Source: Candidatus Bipolaricaulota bacterium (GTDB lineage Bacteria; Bipolaricaulota; Bipolaricaulia; UBA7950; UBA9294). Taken from it: 64,000 bases of DNA. The notes beneath the pieces were generated by a model. The model was given only the letters and a program-made list of their open reading frames with translations, searched no databases and was not told the DNA's origin. Every line of letters begins with the position of its first letter. Within the stretch, counting starts at the first letter, position 1. The position numbers were made by a program, and so were the translations under genes. Shown one piece after another: positions 7,870-16,215 of this stretch. Location of the stretch: assembly GCA_028277345.1 (NCBI GenBank), contig JANQGM010000017.1, positions 102,316-166,315 of the forward strand, given 5' to 3'.

Positions 7870-8146
7870 CCGGCTGGGGAGGGACGCACCCGGTCCTCCC
7901 CAGCTTAGCCTTAACAGGCTGTTGACAACCCACGAACGGGTTGTTCGCTTTTGAGGTGAGAAGCAAGCCCGGGTGCAGGGCCACTCGCAGAGTGGCTCTT
8001 CGTACGACAAGAGAATGTGACACGCGTTGGAAAGGCGCAACCACGGGGATTCGAGAAAATCTCCATAGCTTCAATGAACTCGCTCGAAAGGTGAGTTCGC
8101 AACCTCCACTAACCAAAGAGAGAAGGGGGCCGCAAGGCCCCCTTTT
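7870..8146 (+). ncRNA. Candidate structured RNA ending at an intrinsic terminator
   Basis: The 733-nt gap between the thioesterase and the MoaD gene has no believable protein. On the plus strand it holds a series of stems: GCTGGGGAGG/CCTCCCCAGC (7873-7904), ACAACCC/GGGTTGT (7925-7944), GCCACTC/GAGTGGC (7980-7996), GAACTC/GAGTTC (8076-8098), then a T-tailed terminator. I compared it by eye with tmRNA, RNase P, SRP and 6S RNA signatures and none fits. It may be a lineage-specific sRNA or a decayed mobile element. Boundaries are approximate and no promoter is clear. Confidence 0.35.
8125..8146 (+). terminator. Rho-independent terminator
   Basis: GGGGGCC (8125-8131), GCAA loop, GGCCCCC (8136-8142), TTTT. 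It is the 3' end of whatever plus-strand transcript covers 7.7-8.1 kb. Confidence 0.75.
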
Positions 8147-8315
8147 CGCGTCATCACACTCAATCGAGCCACCTAACTTCCCGGATTCTCAGAACGTCAC
8201 CTCAGCACGGTTTTTCGGACAATCTCGCTACGCCGTACTCAATTCTTCTTCCTGAGAACTCAGGCGGATTTCTTCGAATAAGCTCCTGCCACCGCTTCAG
8301 TGCATCCAACACGAC

Positions 8316-8383
8316 GTTTTCAGGCACAAGCCTGAAAACTCGTCCGTGCTCATCCATCGGATGAGCACGCACCAACGTTGGTG
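8316..8383. repeat. Three consecutive perfect inverted repeats
   Basis: GTTTTCAGGC-ACAA-GCCTGAAAAC (8316-8339), CGTGCTCATC-CATCG-GATGAGCACG (8345-8369) and the palindrome CACCAACGTTGGTG (8370-8383) stand nearly end to end, 15 nt after the MoaD stop on the minus strand. Two perfect 10-bp stems in a row are unlikely by chance. They could be a 3' processing or termination structure for the minus operon, or a protein-binding array. Confidence 0.7.
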
Positions 8384-8398
8384 GAGGGGAGGTTCTAC

Positions 8399-8680
8399 CT
8401 ACCCTCCACCAACCGGAGGCAAGACGGATAGTCGATCGCCGTCCTTCAAGACGGTGGCAAAGCCCTCTCGAAACTGGACGTTGCCGCCGTTAATGAGCGC
8501 ATTGATGTTCCTCCGCACCTCTTCGTATTCATCAAACACACGCTCGCGAAAGATCGGATATCGTTCGCCGAGCGCGCGGAACGCATCGACCACCGACGCG
8601 CCGCTCTCTATCTCCAAGTTTCGATAGTCGTCGCCAAGCTCATGCTTGAACGAAAAAGCGATCTCGATCGAAATCCTCAT
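8399..8680 (-). CDS. MoaD/ThiS-family ubiquitin-like sulfur carrier
   Basis: 93 residues with a beta-grasp pattern and the C-terminal GG that is adenylated and thiocarboxylated in MoaD/ThiS proteins (LSVLPPVGGG). It overlaps the 8-oxoguanine deaminase stop by 4 nt (ATGA) and ends an operon M42 peptidase - deaminase - MoaD-like. MoaD proteins supply sulfur for molybdopterin; such stand-alone paralogues also occur in aldehyde oxidoreductase or xanthine-dehydrogenase loci. Location beside a purine-degrading enzyme fits a molybdenum-linked purine pathway, but no other cofactor gene is in the window. Confidence 0.8.
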   Translation of the reverse strand: MRISIEIAFSFKHELGDDYRNLEIESGASVVDAFRALGERYPIFRERVFDEYEEVRRNINALINGGNVQFREGFATVLKDGDRLSVLPPVGGG

Positions 8681-10041
8681 ACGGCCCCTGTCAGGCGCTT
8701 GGAAATTCGGTTGTGCTCTGGGATGAGAGTGTAGATCGACTCATCCACCAACCGACCTCCACGCACACGCCACTCACCATTGACCATGGCGAAATCGACG
8801 CGATCCCCGGCGCAATGAACGACGGCGGCCACCGGATCGGCGTGGGCTCCGGCGAAGGCAATGTCATTCAAATCAAAGGCGATAAGGTCAGCCGCCTTGC
8901 CGACCTCAAGAGAACCGACTTCGGCATCGCGCCCAAGCACACGCGCCCCGCCGATCGTCGCCATCTGAAGGGCTTCTCTCGCCGTAATTGCGTCGGCGCC
9001 GTAGTGAACACGCTGCAACAACATCGCGTTTCGCACCTCGCGGATCATGTTGGAGGTATCGTTGGATGCCGATCCATCCACAGCAAGGCCGATGCGAATC
9101 TCCGTTTCCTTCATCTCGGTCACACGAGCGATGCCTGAGCCCAATGTCATGTTCGAACTGGGGCAATGCGCCATTCCTACCTTGGCGCTGGATAGCTTAG
9201 CAATGTCGTCATCCGATAGAACGACTAGATGTGCAAACCAGACGTCCTCGCGGAGCCAGCCAAGTTCTTCCATGAGATCGACGGGTCGGAACCCAAATTG
9301 ACTCAAGCAGAAGGCTTCTTCATCATGCGTTTCCGCCAAATGCGTGTGGAGCAGAACCTGGTACTCATCCGCCATCTTGACGGATTCGCGCATCAGGTCG
9401 TGTGTGACCGAAAACGGCGAGCACGGGGCGAGGGCAATACGCACCATGGCCAAGGGCTCCGGATTGTGATAGCGCTCAATCATCACGCGGCAATCGGCCA
9501 AAATCTCCGCCTCCGTCTGGACCACGGAATCCGGAGGCAGCCCGCCGTCTTTCTTGGAAAGCGACATGGAGCCACGCGTGGGGTGAAATCGAATACCTGC
9601 CCTCTGCGCACCTTCGATATCGGCTTCGAGGATATTGCCGCCATTCTTCGGATACAGGTAACAGTGATCGGTCGATGTCGTCGCGCCTGACAACAGCAGT
9701 TCCGAACAGGCGATCGTGGAGGCCACGCGCATGGCGTGCTCATCAATGCCCTTCCATTTCTCGTACAAGAAGACGAGCCAATCGAACAGCTTCGCGTCCG
9801 AGGCGCCGGGAACGTTCCGAAACAAGGATTGGTAGAGATGGTGATGGGTGTTGACAAATCCCGGGAGCAACAGCTTGCCGCGGCCGTCCACCACATCATC
9901 GGCTTGAATCCGCGACGCATCCTCACCGACATCGATGATGCGGTTACCCTCGATCAAGACGAACCCACCGACGATCTCTCGCTCCGCAGCGTCCATGGTG
10001 GCGACCACATCGAAATCGCGAAAGAGGGTTCGTTTCATCAT
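8677..10041 (-). CDS. 8-oxoguanine deaminase-like amidohydrolase
   Basis: 454 residues of the chlorohydrolase/SsnA/TrzN amidohydrolase subgroup. Zinc motif NTHHHLYQSL near residue 68, HTHLAETHDE near 230, HLVVLSD, and the HCPSSNMTLGSGIA and VDGSASND segments typical of 8-oxoguanine deaminase, which converts 8-oxoguanine to urate. Guanine or other aminated ring substrates are possible alternatives. It overlaps the M42 peptidase stop (ATGA at 10041) and the MoaD-like start, so the three genes are translationally coupled. Cytoplasmic. Confidence 0.75.
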   Translation of the reverse strand: MMKRTLFRDFDVVATMDAAEREIVGGFVLIEGNRIIDVGEDASRIQADDVVDGRGKLLLPGFVNTHHHLYQSLFRNVPGASDAKLFDWLVFLYEKWKGIDEHAMRVASTIACSELLLSGATTSTDHCYLYPKNGGNILEADIEGAQRAGIRFHPTRGSMSLSKKDGGLPPDSVVQTEAEILADCRVMIERYHNPEPLAMVRIALAPCSPFSVTHDLMRESVKMADEYQVLLHTHLAETHDEEAFCLSQFGFRPVDLMEELGWLREDVWFAHLVVLSDDDIAKLSSAKVGMAHCPSSNMTLGSGIARVTEMKETEIRIGLAVDGSASNDTSNMIREVRNAMLLQRVHYGADAITAREALQMATIGGARVLGRDAEVGSLEVGKAADLIAFDLNDIAFAGAHADPVAAVVHCAGDRVDFAMVNGEWRVRGGRLVDESIYTLIPEHNRISKRLTGAV

Positions 10042-11069
10042 TCCGCCAGATCGATCCGCCCAGCACGCTCTAAAAACGCGGCCAGCAATGCGATCGTCGC
10101 CTCGATATCATCCTTGTGTGCCGTCTCGATCACTGAGTGAACATAGCGCGTCGGAATCGACAGCGTGATCACGGCGGCTCCATCGTTGGCCAGTTGAAGG
10201 CCGCTGGCATCCGTTCCCCCTCGAGGCAGGATCTCAATTTGATAGGAAATCTCTTTCTCCTGAGCAAGCGTTCTCATTGCCTTGACCATGCCTGGATGCG
10301 AGATGGACGCCGAATCCTTCAGCTTGATGGCCACGCCCTTGCCAAGCTGCGTCACCTGGTGTTGGGGCGGCACACCCGGCGTATCCGCTGCAATGGTCAC
10401 ATCCAGCGCAATCCCGATATCGGGGTTGAGCGCTTGGCCGGCCACCCGCGCGCCTCGCAACCCCACTTCCTCCTGAGTTGTTCCCACGAAGTAGATGTCG
10501 CATGTCGGATTCACGGCGCGCTTCACGGCTTCAATGCCGATATAGATGCCAAGCCGGTCGTCGAGCGCCTTCCCGGATACGATGTCGCCAAACTCAAGAA
10601 AGTCTTGCTTAAGCGTCACCGTATCGCCAATGGCGACCCGGTCCTTCACCGTATCCGCAGGCAGGCCAAGATCGACGGCAAGGTCCTTCAGTGCGAGCGC
10701 CTTCTTGCGCTCTTCTGGAGTCAACATGTGGGTTGCCTTGCGCCCGATCATGCCGATCAAGTCACCTGATTCCGTGTGCACGTGGACACGTTGGGCAACC
10801 AGCGTAATCGGATCGAAGCCCCCAAGAGGTTCCAGACGCAGAAAACCCGTCTTGTCATCAATGTGGCGAACAAGAAATCCGATTTCGTCCATGTGTCCGG
10901 CGATGACAACGACCGGTCCCTCCCCCGCCTTGTGGGCGATGAGATTGCCAAGCGCGTCGACCTCCATGGAGTCGACATGGCCTTCCAGCGCTTCGGCCAC
11001 AATGGCCCGCACCGGCGCCTCGTATCCCGGAATTCCCGCAGCTTCGCTCAGTCGTTTCAGTAGATCCAT
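10038..11069 (-). CDS. M42-family aminopeptidase (glutamyl aminopeptidase/endoglucanase M-like)
   Basis: 343 residues from ATG 11069, set by AAGGAGG 4 nt upstream. M42 hallmarks: IAGHMDEIGF with first metal His and Asp, GKALDDRLG with the bridging Asp, TQEEVGLRGA with the catalytic Glu pair, ALDVT with a metal Asp, and SIPTRYVHS with the last His. These co-catalytic, often dodecameric (TET-type) cytoplasmic aminopeptidases degrade peptides. First gene of a peptidase - deaminase - MoaD operon under a TTGCGC-16-TACACT promoter, divergent from rhomboid. Suits a peptide-consuming lifestyle. Confidence 0.92.
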   Translation of the reverse strand: MDLLKRLSEAAGIPGYEAPVRAIVAEALEGHVDSMEVDALGNLIAHKAGEGPVVVIAGHMDEIGFLVRHIDDKTGFLRLEPLGGFDPITLVAQRVHVHTESGDLIGMIGRKATHMLTPEERKKALALKDLAVDLGLPADTVKDRVAIGDTVTLKQDFLEFGDIVSGKALDDRLGIYIGIEAVKRAVNPTCDIYFVGTTQEEVGLRGARVAGQALNPDIGIALDVTIAADTPGVPPQHQVTQLGKGVAIKLKDSASISHPGMVKAMRTLAQEKEISYQIEILPRGGTDASGLQLANDGAAVITLSIPTRYVHSVIETAHKDDIEATIALLAAFLERAGRIDLAE

Positions 11070-11101
11070 CCGGCCTCCTTCAGGTGCTCTGCCGTCTTCA
11101 T

Positions 11102-11129
11102 AGTGTAGCCACAGCCTGATTCTGCGCAA
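11102..11129 (-). promoter_or_regulatory. Promoter of the M42 peptidase operon
   Basis: Minus-strand TTGCGC (11129-11124), 16-nt spacer, TACACT (11107-11102). The leader is about 27 nt and contains the AAGGAGG site. Confidence 0.5.
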
Positions 11130-11150
11130 TCTTGAACGAGACATCAGCGC

Positions 11151-11180
11151 TTGCCGATTCGGAAAGGCCGAGGATACACT
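11151..11180 (+). promoter_or_regulatory. Promoter of rhomboid gene, apparently leaderless
   Basis: TTGCCG (11151-11156), 18-nt spacer, TACACT (11175-11180), then only 5 nt (GACGC) to ATG 11186 and no Shine-Dalgarno. Confidence 0.55.
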
Positions 11181-11185
11181 GACGC

Positions 11186-12046
11186 ATGATTCCGCTTCGC
11201 GATACATTGCCCAGCCGAAGGTTTCCCGTCATCACGATCGCCCTCATTATTCTGAACTTATTGGTCTTCTTGTATCAGGGCTATTTGGGAACGCGCGCCC
11301 CGTTGCGCGAGAACTGGGCACAGGACAGAGCCGCCTGGGCCGTCGAGCAACTCTCCGAACCACCCATCTTTAGCCCCTTTTACCCCTATGCCACACGGCA
11401 GCGCCTGCTATCCTCGATGCCCAATGTCTACGATATCGGACAGGATGACTGGTTTCAGACACAATACGCCCTCATTCCCGCCGAGTTCCTCGCCAGACGC
11501 GATCTACCGCCAGCCATTCCCATTCCGATCTGGCTGACGTTGCTCACATCGATGTTTCTACATGGCGGCATTCTGCATTTGCTCGGAAATATGCTGTACT
11601 TGTGGATTTTTGGAGACAATGTTGAGGATGCGATGGGGTCGGTTCGCTTCCTCATCTTTTACCTCGCATGCGGGATCGTGGCGGCATTCGCGCAGATTGC
11701 CATTGGCCCAAGCAGTTCAGTTCCCATGTTGGGTGCCTCTGGAGCCATTGCCGGCGTTCTCGCCGCCTATTTCATGCTCTACCCGCAATCACGAATTCTC
11801 ACTTTGGTTCCCCTGTTCTTCTTCCTCCGCCTGGTTGCCGTTCCCGCCGTTTTTCTCCTTGGGTTCTGGTTCCTGTGGCAGGTCATCTCCGGCGCCGGCG
11901 CTTTGGGAAACGCGGGTGGCGTCGCTTTCTTCGCCCACATCGGCGGATTCCTGGCGGGACTGGTCCTCGTGTTCCCCTTCCGACAGCGGCATGTTCCCGT
12001 TACGCTCTGGCGGATGTTGCAGAACCGACGTAGGCCACGCGTTTAG
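11186..12046 (+). CDS. Rhomboid-family intramembrane serine protease
   Basis: 286 residues. TM1 at ~14-32, then a ~80-residue extramembrane insert, then the rhomboid core: SMFLHGGILHLLGNMLYLWIFG with HxxxN, GASGA at 183-187 (nucleophile Ser185), and AHIGGF with catalytic His251. It cleaves membrane-protein substrates within the bilayer; substrates are unknown. The insert between TM1 and TM2 is a common feature of one bacterial subfamily. The start at 11186 is supported by the -10 element 5 nt upstream. Confidence 0.93.
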   Translation: MIPLRDTLPSRRFPVITIALIILNLLVFLYQGYLGTRAPLRENWAQDRAAWAVEQLSEPPIFSPFYPYATRQRLLSSMPNVYDIGQDDWFQTQYALIPAEFLARRDLPPAIPIPIWLTLLTSMFLHGGILHLLGNMLYLWIFGDNVEDAMGSVRFLIFYLACGIVAAFAQIAIGPSSSVPMLGASGAIAGVLAAYFMLYPQSRILTLVPLFFFLRLVAVPAVFLLGFWFLWQVISGAGALGNAGGVAFFAHIGGFLAGLVLVFPFRQRHVPVTLWRMLQNRRRPRV

Positions 12047-12082
12047 ACGGGCCAGATGTCTCATTCTCGCCGGGCGATCGCC

Positions 12083-12111
12083 TTCACATCCCCCGGTCAA
12101 GCTGCTATCAT
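12083..12111 (+). promoter_or_regulatory. Promoter of secreted NosD-like gene
   Basis: TTCACA (12083-12088), 17-nt spacer, TATCAT (12106-12111). The ATG at 12153 is preceded by AAAGGAG. Confidence 0.5.
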
Positions 12112-12152
12112 GAACTGCGTTCTAGACTGATTGGTCAAAGGAGTGATGCCAT

Positions 12153-12971
12153 ATGAAACAGGGTGCAGGGCTGTTTTGCACCGCGTTTTTGCTTGTTCTA
12201 CTTAGCGTTACTGCATTCGCGGGGGATGGGATAGAGCACCGGGCGATTGAGATTTCGAATGACTACGAATTCACGGTCGAAAACGGCGTTTGCTCAGGGA
12301 GTGGAACACTGGATGATCCCTATATCATTGAGAATTGGATCATCGACGCGGGATATGATACCTACGGAATCAGGATTCACGGAACGACGCGAGCTTTCAT
12401 CATTCGCAATGTCGAAATCAGCGGAGCATCCAAATCGGCCATCTATCTGTCCTATGTCAAGAACGGCAAGATCGAGAACTGCACAATCGAGGGCAATTGG
12501 GTCGGCATCACACTGAATTTCTCGTCCCTAAACCGTATTTCCGGGACAACGCTGGCAAACAACACCGACGGCATTCGTTTCTATTTCTCGTCAAGCAACC
12601 AGATTCTTCGCAATACGTTTGAGGGCAACGAAGCGGCCATTTGGTTGGATGCATCCAATGAGAACGAGCTGATCGGAAACTACATCGCCGATGGATACAC
12701 GGGCGTCTATCTCAACCTTGACTCCGAGCTGAATCTGATACTCGGGAACGCTTTCTTGAACAACGCACGTCACGCCTATACCGATGATCCGAATATCTGG
12801 GATGACGGATTCTCGGGCAACTACTGGGGCGGCTTCACCTCGATCGACGCTGATGAAAACGGCATTTGGGATCATTCGTATCAAATCTCCACGGATGGAG
12901 ACCAGGACAATTTCCCACTGATGACGCATCCACTGGTTCCAGCGCCGCCGCCGGCAGAGTGTGAAGTCTAG
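12153..12971 (+). CDS. Secreted right-handed beta-helix (NosD-like) protein
   Basis: 272 residues with a signal peptide (hydrophobic 8-21, cleavage near AFAG). The segment SGSGTLDDPYIIENWIIDA is the usual NosD/PbH1 entry motif, followed by repeating N-x-I-x-x-N-T turns (NRISGTTLANNTDGI, NQILRNTFEGNEAAI, NELIGNYIADGYTGV) that build a parallel beta-helix. It ends at GNYWGGFTSIDADENGIWD, a Ca-binding-like cap frequent in such proteins. Likely extracytoplasmic carbohydrate- or surface-binding role. Monocistronic: own promoter upstream, terminator downstream. A related entry motif occurs in the 698-aa lipoprotein at 45302-47398. Confidence 0.85.
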   Translation: MKQGAGLFCTAFLLVLLSVTAFAGDGIEHRAIEISNDYEFTVENGVCSGSGTLDDPYIIENWIIDAGYDTYGIRIHGTTRAFIIRNVEISGASKSAIYLSYVKNGKIENCTIEGNWVGITLNFSSLNRISGTTLANNTDGIRFYFSSSNQILRNTFEGNEAAIWLDASNENELIGNYIADGYTGVYLNLDSELNLILGNAFLNNARHAYTDDPNIWDDGFSGNYWGGFTSIDADENGIWDHSYQISTDGDQDNFPLMTHPLVPAPPPAECEV

Positions 12972-12997
12972 CTTAGCGTTACTCCATGGTCATCAAC

Positions 12998-13027
12998 GGC
13001 GAGCCGATACGGCTCGCCGTTTTCTTT
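12998..13027. terminator. Rho-independent terminator (NosD gene; possibly bidirectional)
   Basis: CGGCGAGCC-GATAC-GGCTCGCCG followed by TTTTCTTTT on the plus strand. It separates the NosD gene from the convergent ferritin-like gene. Confidence 0.85.
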
Positions 13028-13046
13028 TGCTTCCGAGCTTCGATGT

Positions 13047-13556
13047 CTAGTCCAACGGCTCAAACCGATTGGCCTGCCAATAGTCATCTCGGAGGTCTTC
13101 ATCCTCTCTGAGCAGCATCCGATAGTGTCCCTCTTCCCACGTCGCGAGTTCCTGAAAGAAAGCCCGAACAGGCTCTGCATCCGCAGCCTCTGCCTGCGCG
13201 GTGTAAAAAGCAATCGCCTGTTTCTCAAGCAAGATACCGATGGACAATGCCGCCGCTTCCAGATGTTGTCCCTGAATGCGAGCGAGAAAGTCGTCTGAGA
13301 AAATGGGGTCGGCCTTCTCAGGAGACCATACCTCCCCCCACGCCGCCTCGGACGACCATGTCCCTGTGTCGAGCAAAGCTCGGTACTTTCTCTGAAGCGC
13401 TTCGTAATGACGCCTCTCCTCATCGGCGAGGTGCTCGAACATGGTGGTTGCATTCGGAGCATTCGACTGGCGAGCCGCCATCCGATAGAACTGGTGGCCG
13501 TCACGCTCGAATTCCATCGCCCGCTGCAACGCAGCGAGCAGATCACTCGTACTCAT
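13047..13556 (-). CDS. Rubrerythrin/ferritin-like diiron protein
   Basis: 169 residues from ATG 13556. A four-helix bundle with paired metal motifs: MEFERDGHQFYR, EERRHYEAL (ExxH), EKQAIAFYTAQA and WEEGHYRML (ExxH). It lacks the C-terminal rubredoxin domain, so it is a short rubrerythrin-like protein, usually linked to peroxide defence or iron handling in anaerobes. The ribosome-binding site AAGGGGGAA lies 6-7 nt upstream. Monocistronic and divergent from the yhaM-like gene. Confidence 0.85.
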   Translation of the reverse strand: MSTSDLLAALQRAMEFERDGHQFYRMAARQSNAPNATTMFEHLADEERRHYEALQRKYRALLDTGTWSSEAAWGEVWSPEKADPIFSDDFLARIQGQHLEAAALSIGILLEKQAIAFYTAQAEAADAEPVRAFFQELATWEEGHYRMLLREDEDLRDDYWQANRFEPLD

Positions 13557-13611
13557 AGGGATTCCCCCTTTTCCTTTCAGCCTAGTGCGGAAAGGGGCGA
13601 AGTTCAATGAG

Positions 13612-13639
13612 TTGACAATGCAAATCCACCAACTACACT
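13612..13639 (+). promoter_or_regulatory. Promoter of YhaM-like gene
   Basis: Consensus TTGACA (13612-13617), 16-nt spacer, TACACT (13634-13639). Leader of about 25-30 nt containing GGAAAGGA before ATG 13669. Confidence 0.65.
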
Positions 13640-13668
13640 GAGATCATTCTCCATCTGGAAAGGACAGC

Positions 13669-14697
13669 ATGGCTCCTGAACGATTCTCTGAGAAAATTCG
13701 AGGCGAACCGCTTCCCTACCCACTCCTTCACGTTCCCGTTGCCGATATGCGGGACGGTCAAGGCGTCAGCCAATGCTTCCTGGTCAAGCATAAGACACAA
13801 CGCTCCACGCGCTCGGGCGACCCCTATCTTGAGATCTCACTGGCCGACCGTACGGGCGTTATCGCCGCACGCGCTTGGGCGGCGGCCACCCAGCGATACG
13901 CCTCTCAATTCCATGAGGGCGAGTTCGTCTATGTCCAAGGCCGTGTGGAAACCTACCGGAACAACCTGCAGATCATCGTGGAGTCCATCCGACGGCTGTC
14001 AGCTCATGAGCAAGAGTCGGGCCAGCTTCCAGGATTCGATTCGGCGTTACTGGTCTCAACATCCGAACGTGATCCGGATGAGATGTGGCAGGAGCTCGTG
14101 GCGCTTGTCGAGGCCATTGAGCCCGATGAATTGCGTCAACTGACATCGGGCCTGTTCGAGCAGTATGGCGAGCGCTTTCGTGAGCACCCCGCCGCCGTCT
14201 CCAAGCATCATGCCTATATCGGCGGACTGCTTGAGCATTCGCTTGAGGTCGCGCAGGGCGTCCTTGATTTTGCCAAGCGTAATCCCGGCTTCAACCTGCA
14301 CCAGGGGCTCCTCATCGCCGGCTCTGTTCTGCACGACATCGGGAAACTCATCGAATTGGAGAACCCTATCGCTGCGACCTATGGCTTCGACGGACAGCTC
14401 ATCGGGCATCTTCTTCTGGGACGGGACATGATTCGAGATGCCGCTCAAACCATCGACTGGCCCGATCCGAGACTGCCGAAGCTGTTGGAGCACATCTTGA
14501 TCTCCCATCACGGAGAGCTACAATACGCTGCAGCCATGGTGCCAAAAACAGCGGAAGCGATTGCCATCTATCATTTTGACAATCTATCCGCCAAACTCAA
14601 CATGGTGAATGGGCACATTCAGGCGGACTCTGAAGACGGCGACTTCACCGACTGGGAAAGGAACTTCGAGCGGCGTTTTTTCAAGGGTTTCAAGTAG
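13669..14697 (+). CDS. YhaM-like 3'-5' exoribonuclease (OB fold plus HD domain)
   Basis: 342 residues. Residues ~20-115 are an OB-fold nucleic-acid-binding domain (CFLVKHKTQRSTRSGDPYL, YVQGRVETY). Residues ~175-330 are an HD phosphohydrolase domain with HHAYIGGLLEHSLEVA, LHDIGKL and ISHHG carrying the metal-binding His/Asp. This OB-HD order and length match YhaM/CBF1-type 3'-5' exoribonucleases that trim RNA and DNA ends. Good promoter and ribosome-binding site upstream. The DUF4129 operon begins 65 nt later and may be read through. Confidence 0.85.
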   Translation: MAPERFSEKIRGEPLPYPLLHVPVADMRDGQGVSQCFLVKHKTQRSTRSGDPYLEISLADRTGVIAARAWAAATQRYASQFHEGEFVYVQGRVETYRNNLQIIVESIRRLSAHEQESGQLPGFDSALLVSTSERDPDEMWQELVALVEAIEPDELRQLTSGLFEQYGERFREHPAAVSKHHAYIGGLLEHSLEVAQGVLDFAKRNPGFNLHQGLLIAGSVLHDIGKLIELENPIAATYGFDGQLIGHLLLGRDMIRDAAQTIDWPDPRLPKLLEHILISHHGELQYAAAMVPKTAEAIAIYHFDNLSAKLNMVNGHIQADSEDGDFTDWERNFERRFFKGFK

Positions 14698-14761
14698 AAA
14701 CACGACCAAAATATTCCCTTCACTAAAAACACATTGTTGTTGCCTACGCTCATATGGAACC

Positions 14762-15634
14762 ATGATGTCTGACTCTCGATCCAGAGGCCTGCAACTCGCA
14801 CTCATCGCCGTAGCAGCCGGTGTTTTCGTCGTGTTGATGCTGCTTGTCGGCTCGGTGAATAACATCGAATTTCAAGCGCGAAAAGCAGCAGATTTCCAGT
14901 ATACCGGCGAGATACGAACTGGCTCGAATAGCGTTGCCTTGACTGGACTCTCCGGCTTTCTCATTTTTACTCGACTGTTCTTCATTGTATCCATTACAGC
15001 CTTGATCCTTTTTTCGTTGATCAACAAGCGATGGCGGCGCGTTTTTCTGACTCTTTTCATCGTCACCATAGCAGGCCTCTATCTGCTGGAGTACATCCTT
15101 CAGTTCCAGGGAGATCAAGCGCCTCCACCGGTCGCAGAAATGACCGGTAGACTTCAAATAGAGAAAACAGAATCTGAACCACAACCTGAGCCAGAGTATA
15201 AAACCAGCGGATTCCAGTACGTCACCCTCGCCATCGCGTTAGCCGTTCTCATCGTCGCGATCGCCAGTGTCATTCTTGTTCGGGCCCTTCGAACGCGCTA
15301 TACGCCAAGCATCGAAACCTTTGACGAACTTTACGAAGGCCTCTCTGAAGCCGCAGCTCGCATTCGCGCCGGCGAGGATCCGTATGAAGTCGTTCTATTC
15401 TGCTATCAGGGGATGATCCGTCTGCTGAGCGCCAAGGGGCGTATTGATGCGACCTACTTGACACCAAGAGAATTCGAGCAGAGCCTTCAGACGGCAGGAC
15501 TCGGCGATGCACACATCCGCGAACTCACGCGAATCTTCGAGGTTGTCCGCTACGGGGCACGAGTGGATGATGGCTTCGGCGAACGGGCGCTGACCTGCCT
15601 TGACGCCATTCAGGAGGCGCACGCACAAGCATGA
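14762..15634 (+). CDS. DUF4129 membrane protein, copy A
   Basis: 290 residues. TM segments near 9-31, 62-85, 90-110 and 162-182; the C-terminal soluble part (~200-290) is a DUF4129-type domain ending YLTPREFEQSL...ERALTCLD. DUF4129 proteins commonly sit with MoxR ATPases and DUF58 proteins and are often transglutaminase-linked; function is unknown but presumed to act in envelope or complex assembly. First gene of a five-gene operon with ATGA overlaps. Clear paralogue of the protein at 20811-21710. Confidence 0.7.
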   Translation: MMSDSRSRGLQLALIAVAAGVFVVLMLLVGSVNNIEFQARKAADFQYTGEIRTGSNSVALTGLSGFLIFTRLFFIVSITALILFSLINKRWRRVFLTLFIVTIAGLYLLEYILQFQGDQAPPPVAEMTGRLQIEKTESEPQPEPEYKTSGFQYVTLAIALAVLIVAIASVILVRALRTRYTPSIETFDELYEGLSEAAARIRAGEDPYEVVLFCYQGMIRLLSAKGRIDATYLTPREFEQSLQTAGLGDAHIRELTRIFEVVRYGARVDDGFGERALTCLDAIQEAHAQA

Positions 15635-16215
15635 GCACTGAGAAACGTATCTGGCCTTTCATTCTAGCCGGCATCGCCGCCTTCGCGCTCACGATGATCT
15701 TGTTGCTATCTCCCTCGCTAAGGGATGCTATCCTTACGCCTCTGATCAATTCGTTGATCTCCTTCCGCCACACCCTTCTGTACGGCTTGTCCGAGCGCCT
15801 GCAATGGACCATTGCATTGGGACTCGGCTTCTTCCTCGTTCTCGGATCCTTGTTGAAGCGAATGCCGGACCCTGAATCGCCACCTCGCTCAGATGAACAA
15901 CCTCAATGCTCCAGCGAAAGCGCCGCTTCGCGCCTGCAACACTTGTTGTCTCGCGGCAGCCGAAGCCGTTTTTCGAGAGAACAGACGGGGGTTGAGCTTC
16001 GCGATCTGGCGGCGCGAGTGCTCGCCTATCACGAAGGTCTCAGTTTGGACGTCGCCAAGAAGCGGATCATGTCTGAGGGACTTCCCAATGCCCCGATGCT
16101 GTCAACTCTTGTGGCACAGGATGACTCGGAAAAGCGGTTGACACGCGAACCTGAATTTCTTAGCAAGGTCGATCGTGCTCTATCTGAAATCGAACACAAT
16201 TATCAGGAGGTCTAG
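15631..16215 (+). CDS. Two-TM membrane protein of the MoxR-DUF58 operon, copy A
   Basis: 194 residues. Two TM segments (~8-28 and ~58-78) followed by a soluble helical tail with LRDLAARVLAYHEGLSLDVAKKRI. No known domain recognised. It overlaps the DUF4129 stop by ATGA and ends with an AGGAGG that serves the MoxR gene immediately downstream. Its paralogue is 21682-22332 (LSEIAVRLIAQNEGIPVATARNRL), which occupies the same operon position. Confidence 0.7.
   Translation: MSTEKRIWPFILAGIAAFALTMILLLSPSLRDAILTPLINSLISFRHTLLYGLSERLQWTIALGLGFFLVLGSLLKRMPDPESPPRSDEQPQCSSESAASRLQHLLSRGSRSRFSREQTGVELRDLAARVLAYHEGLSLDVAKKRIMSEGLPNAPMLSTLVAQDDSEKRLTREPEFLSKVDRALSEIEHNYQEV

Noticed and set aside
7787..8116. 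Several 60-110 codon frames in the 7.7-8.2 kb gap
   Set aside because: Overlapping on both strands, Arg/Cys/Trp-rich, without ribosome-binding sites or motifs; the region looks like folded non-coding DNA.
7666..8160. tmRNA, RNase P RNA or SRP RNA
   Set aside because: Looked for the tmRNA ends and tag frame, the RNase P GAGGAAAGTCC core and the SRP GGAAGCAGCC loop on both strands; none found.
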